A stretch of DNA of 64,000 nucleotides. Origin: Namhaeicola litoreus (GTDB lineage Bacteria > Bacteroidota > Bacteroidia > Flavobacteriales > Flavobacteriaceae). The stretch spans positions 1 to 64,000 of the forward strand of contig NZ_JBHTMY010000002.1 of NCBI RefSeq assembly GCF_042679565.1, in the 5' to 3' direction. Shown in pieces: positions 63,212 through 64,000 of the stretch (the stretch's first letter is position 1; each line of letters begins with the position of its first letter). The position numbers were made by a program, and so were the translations under genes. A model generated the notes under the pieces. It was not told the DNA's origin, searched no databases, and saw only the letters and a program-made list of their open reading frames with translations.

Positions 63212-63237
63212 AATGTACTAATTAATTTATATGTTTT

Positions 63238-64000
63238 TTAAATCACGTAGCCTTTGGGAATTACAGCTCCTTTTTTGATAACAACAATACCCTCTTTTAC
63301 AACATATTCCGGCGTCTCTCTATCCTCTAAATGAGGACCTCCATTAATTCTTACATCGTCACCTATTCTACAATTCTTATCAATAATGGCATTTTTAATA
63401 AAACATCTTTCACCAATACCTAATAAAATATCTAAATGCTTTTTCTCAATTTCCTCTAGTGATTCGTAATAATCACATCCCATCATATAGGTATTGATAA
63501 CCGTAGTTTCTTTACCAATTCTGGATCGAATACCAATGACAGATCTTTCAATTTTGCCTGCATGTATAATACAACCATCTGCAATCACCGTTTTGTCTAG
63601 CGTGGTACCGTGAATTTTTGAAGTGGGAAGCACTCTGGCATGAGTGTAAACTTTGTTGTCTACATTGTAGAGATCAAATTTCGGAATATCATCAGTTAAC
63701 CCTAAATTGGCTTCAAAAAAGGAATCGATATTCCCGATATCAGTCCAATATCCTTCGAATGGATAACTCACCACGTCATAATTTTCTATTGATTGGGGAA
63801 TTATTTCTTTCCCAAAATCATTTGTATTTGGATCATCCAACAAACTAAATAATAATTCTCGATTGAAGACATAGATACCCATTGAAGCCAAATATTTTCT
63901 TCCTTCTGCCTTCATCGCCGGACTAACTTCAGACTCTAATTCGGCGAGTTCTTCTAAAGGCGGTTTCTCTACAAAAGTTTTTATGGACCCATTTTCATCC
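63238..64000 (-). CDS. glgC: Glucose-1-phosphate adenylyltransferase, 5' part beyond window
   Basis: GlgC makes ADP-glucose, the first committed step of glycogen synthesis. The visible 253 or so C-terminal residues continue in frame to the window edge (FVEKPP near 63950), so the N-terminal nucleotide-binding motif is off-window and the ATG at 63915 is internal. The part seen includes MGIYVFNRELLF, a GYWTDIGNIDSFFEANL block and the left-handed beta-helix C-terminus ending KKGAVIPKGYVI. It heads the glgC-glgE-mak-glgB-GH31 operon. Confidence 0.93.
   Translation of the reverse strand, partial: DENGSIKTFVEKPPLEELAELESEVSPAMKAEGRKYLASMGIYVFNRELLFSLLDDPNTNDFGKEIIPQSIENYDVVSYPFEGYWTDIGNIDSFFEANLGLTDDIPKFDLYNVDNKVYTHARVLPTSKIHGTTLDKTVIADGCIIHAGKIERSVIGIRSRIGKETTVINTYMMGCDYYESLEEIEKKHLDILLGIGERCFIKNAIIDKNCRIGDDVRINGGPHLEDRETPEYVVKEGIVVIKKGAVIPKGYVI

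Overview
The window is a chromosomal segment of a member of the Bacteroidota, most likely a marine-type Flavobacteriaceae. It is AT-rich and lacks Shine-Dalgarno sequences. It shows repeated TAnnTTTG -7 promoter elements and carries lineage markers: gliding lipoprotein GldH, the type IX secretion protein PorT beside the menaquinone methyltransferase, a proofreading exonuclease fused to DnaE, and an S16 with a long Ala/Glu tail. No rRNA, tRNA or CRISPR array was seen.

The left 4.5 kb is the exceptional part. Five co-oriented single-gene units, the outermost cut by the window edge, are separated by 129-178 bp imperfect palindromes and end beside a tyrosine recombinase. Each complete unit starts with a 9-10 bp sequence that is the exact inverse complement of the start of its own trailing palindrome. 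The sequence differs from unit to unit. This is the signature of integron gene cassettes (attC logic). The recombinase, however, lacks the insertion typical of IntI, carries an extra HARP-like N-terminal domain, and points the same way as the cassettes, with the presumed attI site after its stop codon. All five cargo proteins look exported or lipid-anchored.

From 4.9 to 31 kb lie mostly housekeeping genes: an NhaC antiporter, era, mpl, dnaE, rpsP, an M3 peptidase, rimM-trmN6, a saccharopine-dehydrogenase-like enzyme, pckA, dinB and sucA-sucB. They are followed by an operon of a DUF2891 lipoprotein, an Nramp-fold transporter without metal ligands, and pxpA-pxpB-pxpC (5-oxoprolinase). From 31 to 43 kb come a membrane-anchored metallophosphoesterase, a lipoprotein, a dienelactone hydrolase, a uracil-DNA-glycosylase-like protein, pgk, an aldo/keto reductase, trpS, plsC, a hemolysin III homologue and holB. 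An unusual 22-bp-period inverted repeat lies between the convergent aldo/keto reductase and trpS genes.

From 43 to 55 kb are a ferredoxin, then ricT-gldH-PBP1A-acyl-CoA ligase-xth, rlmN, queA, menG-porT, an ECF sigma factor with a putative anti-sigma partner, and a small membrane protein. The right end (55.2-64 kb) is a leftward glycogen/alpha-glucan operon: glgC (cut by the window end), glgE, maltokinase, glgB and a GH31 alpha-glucosidase. It suggests a GlgE-type route of glycogen assembly.
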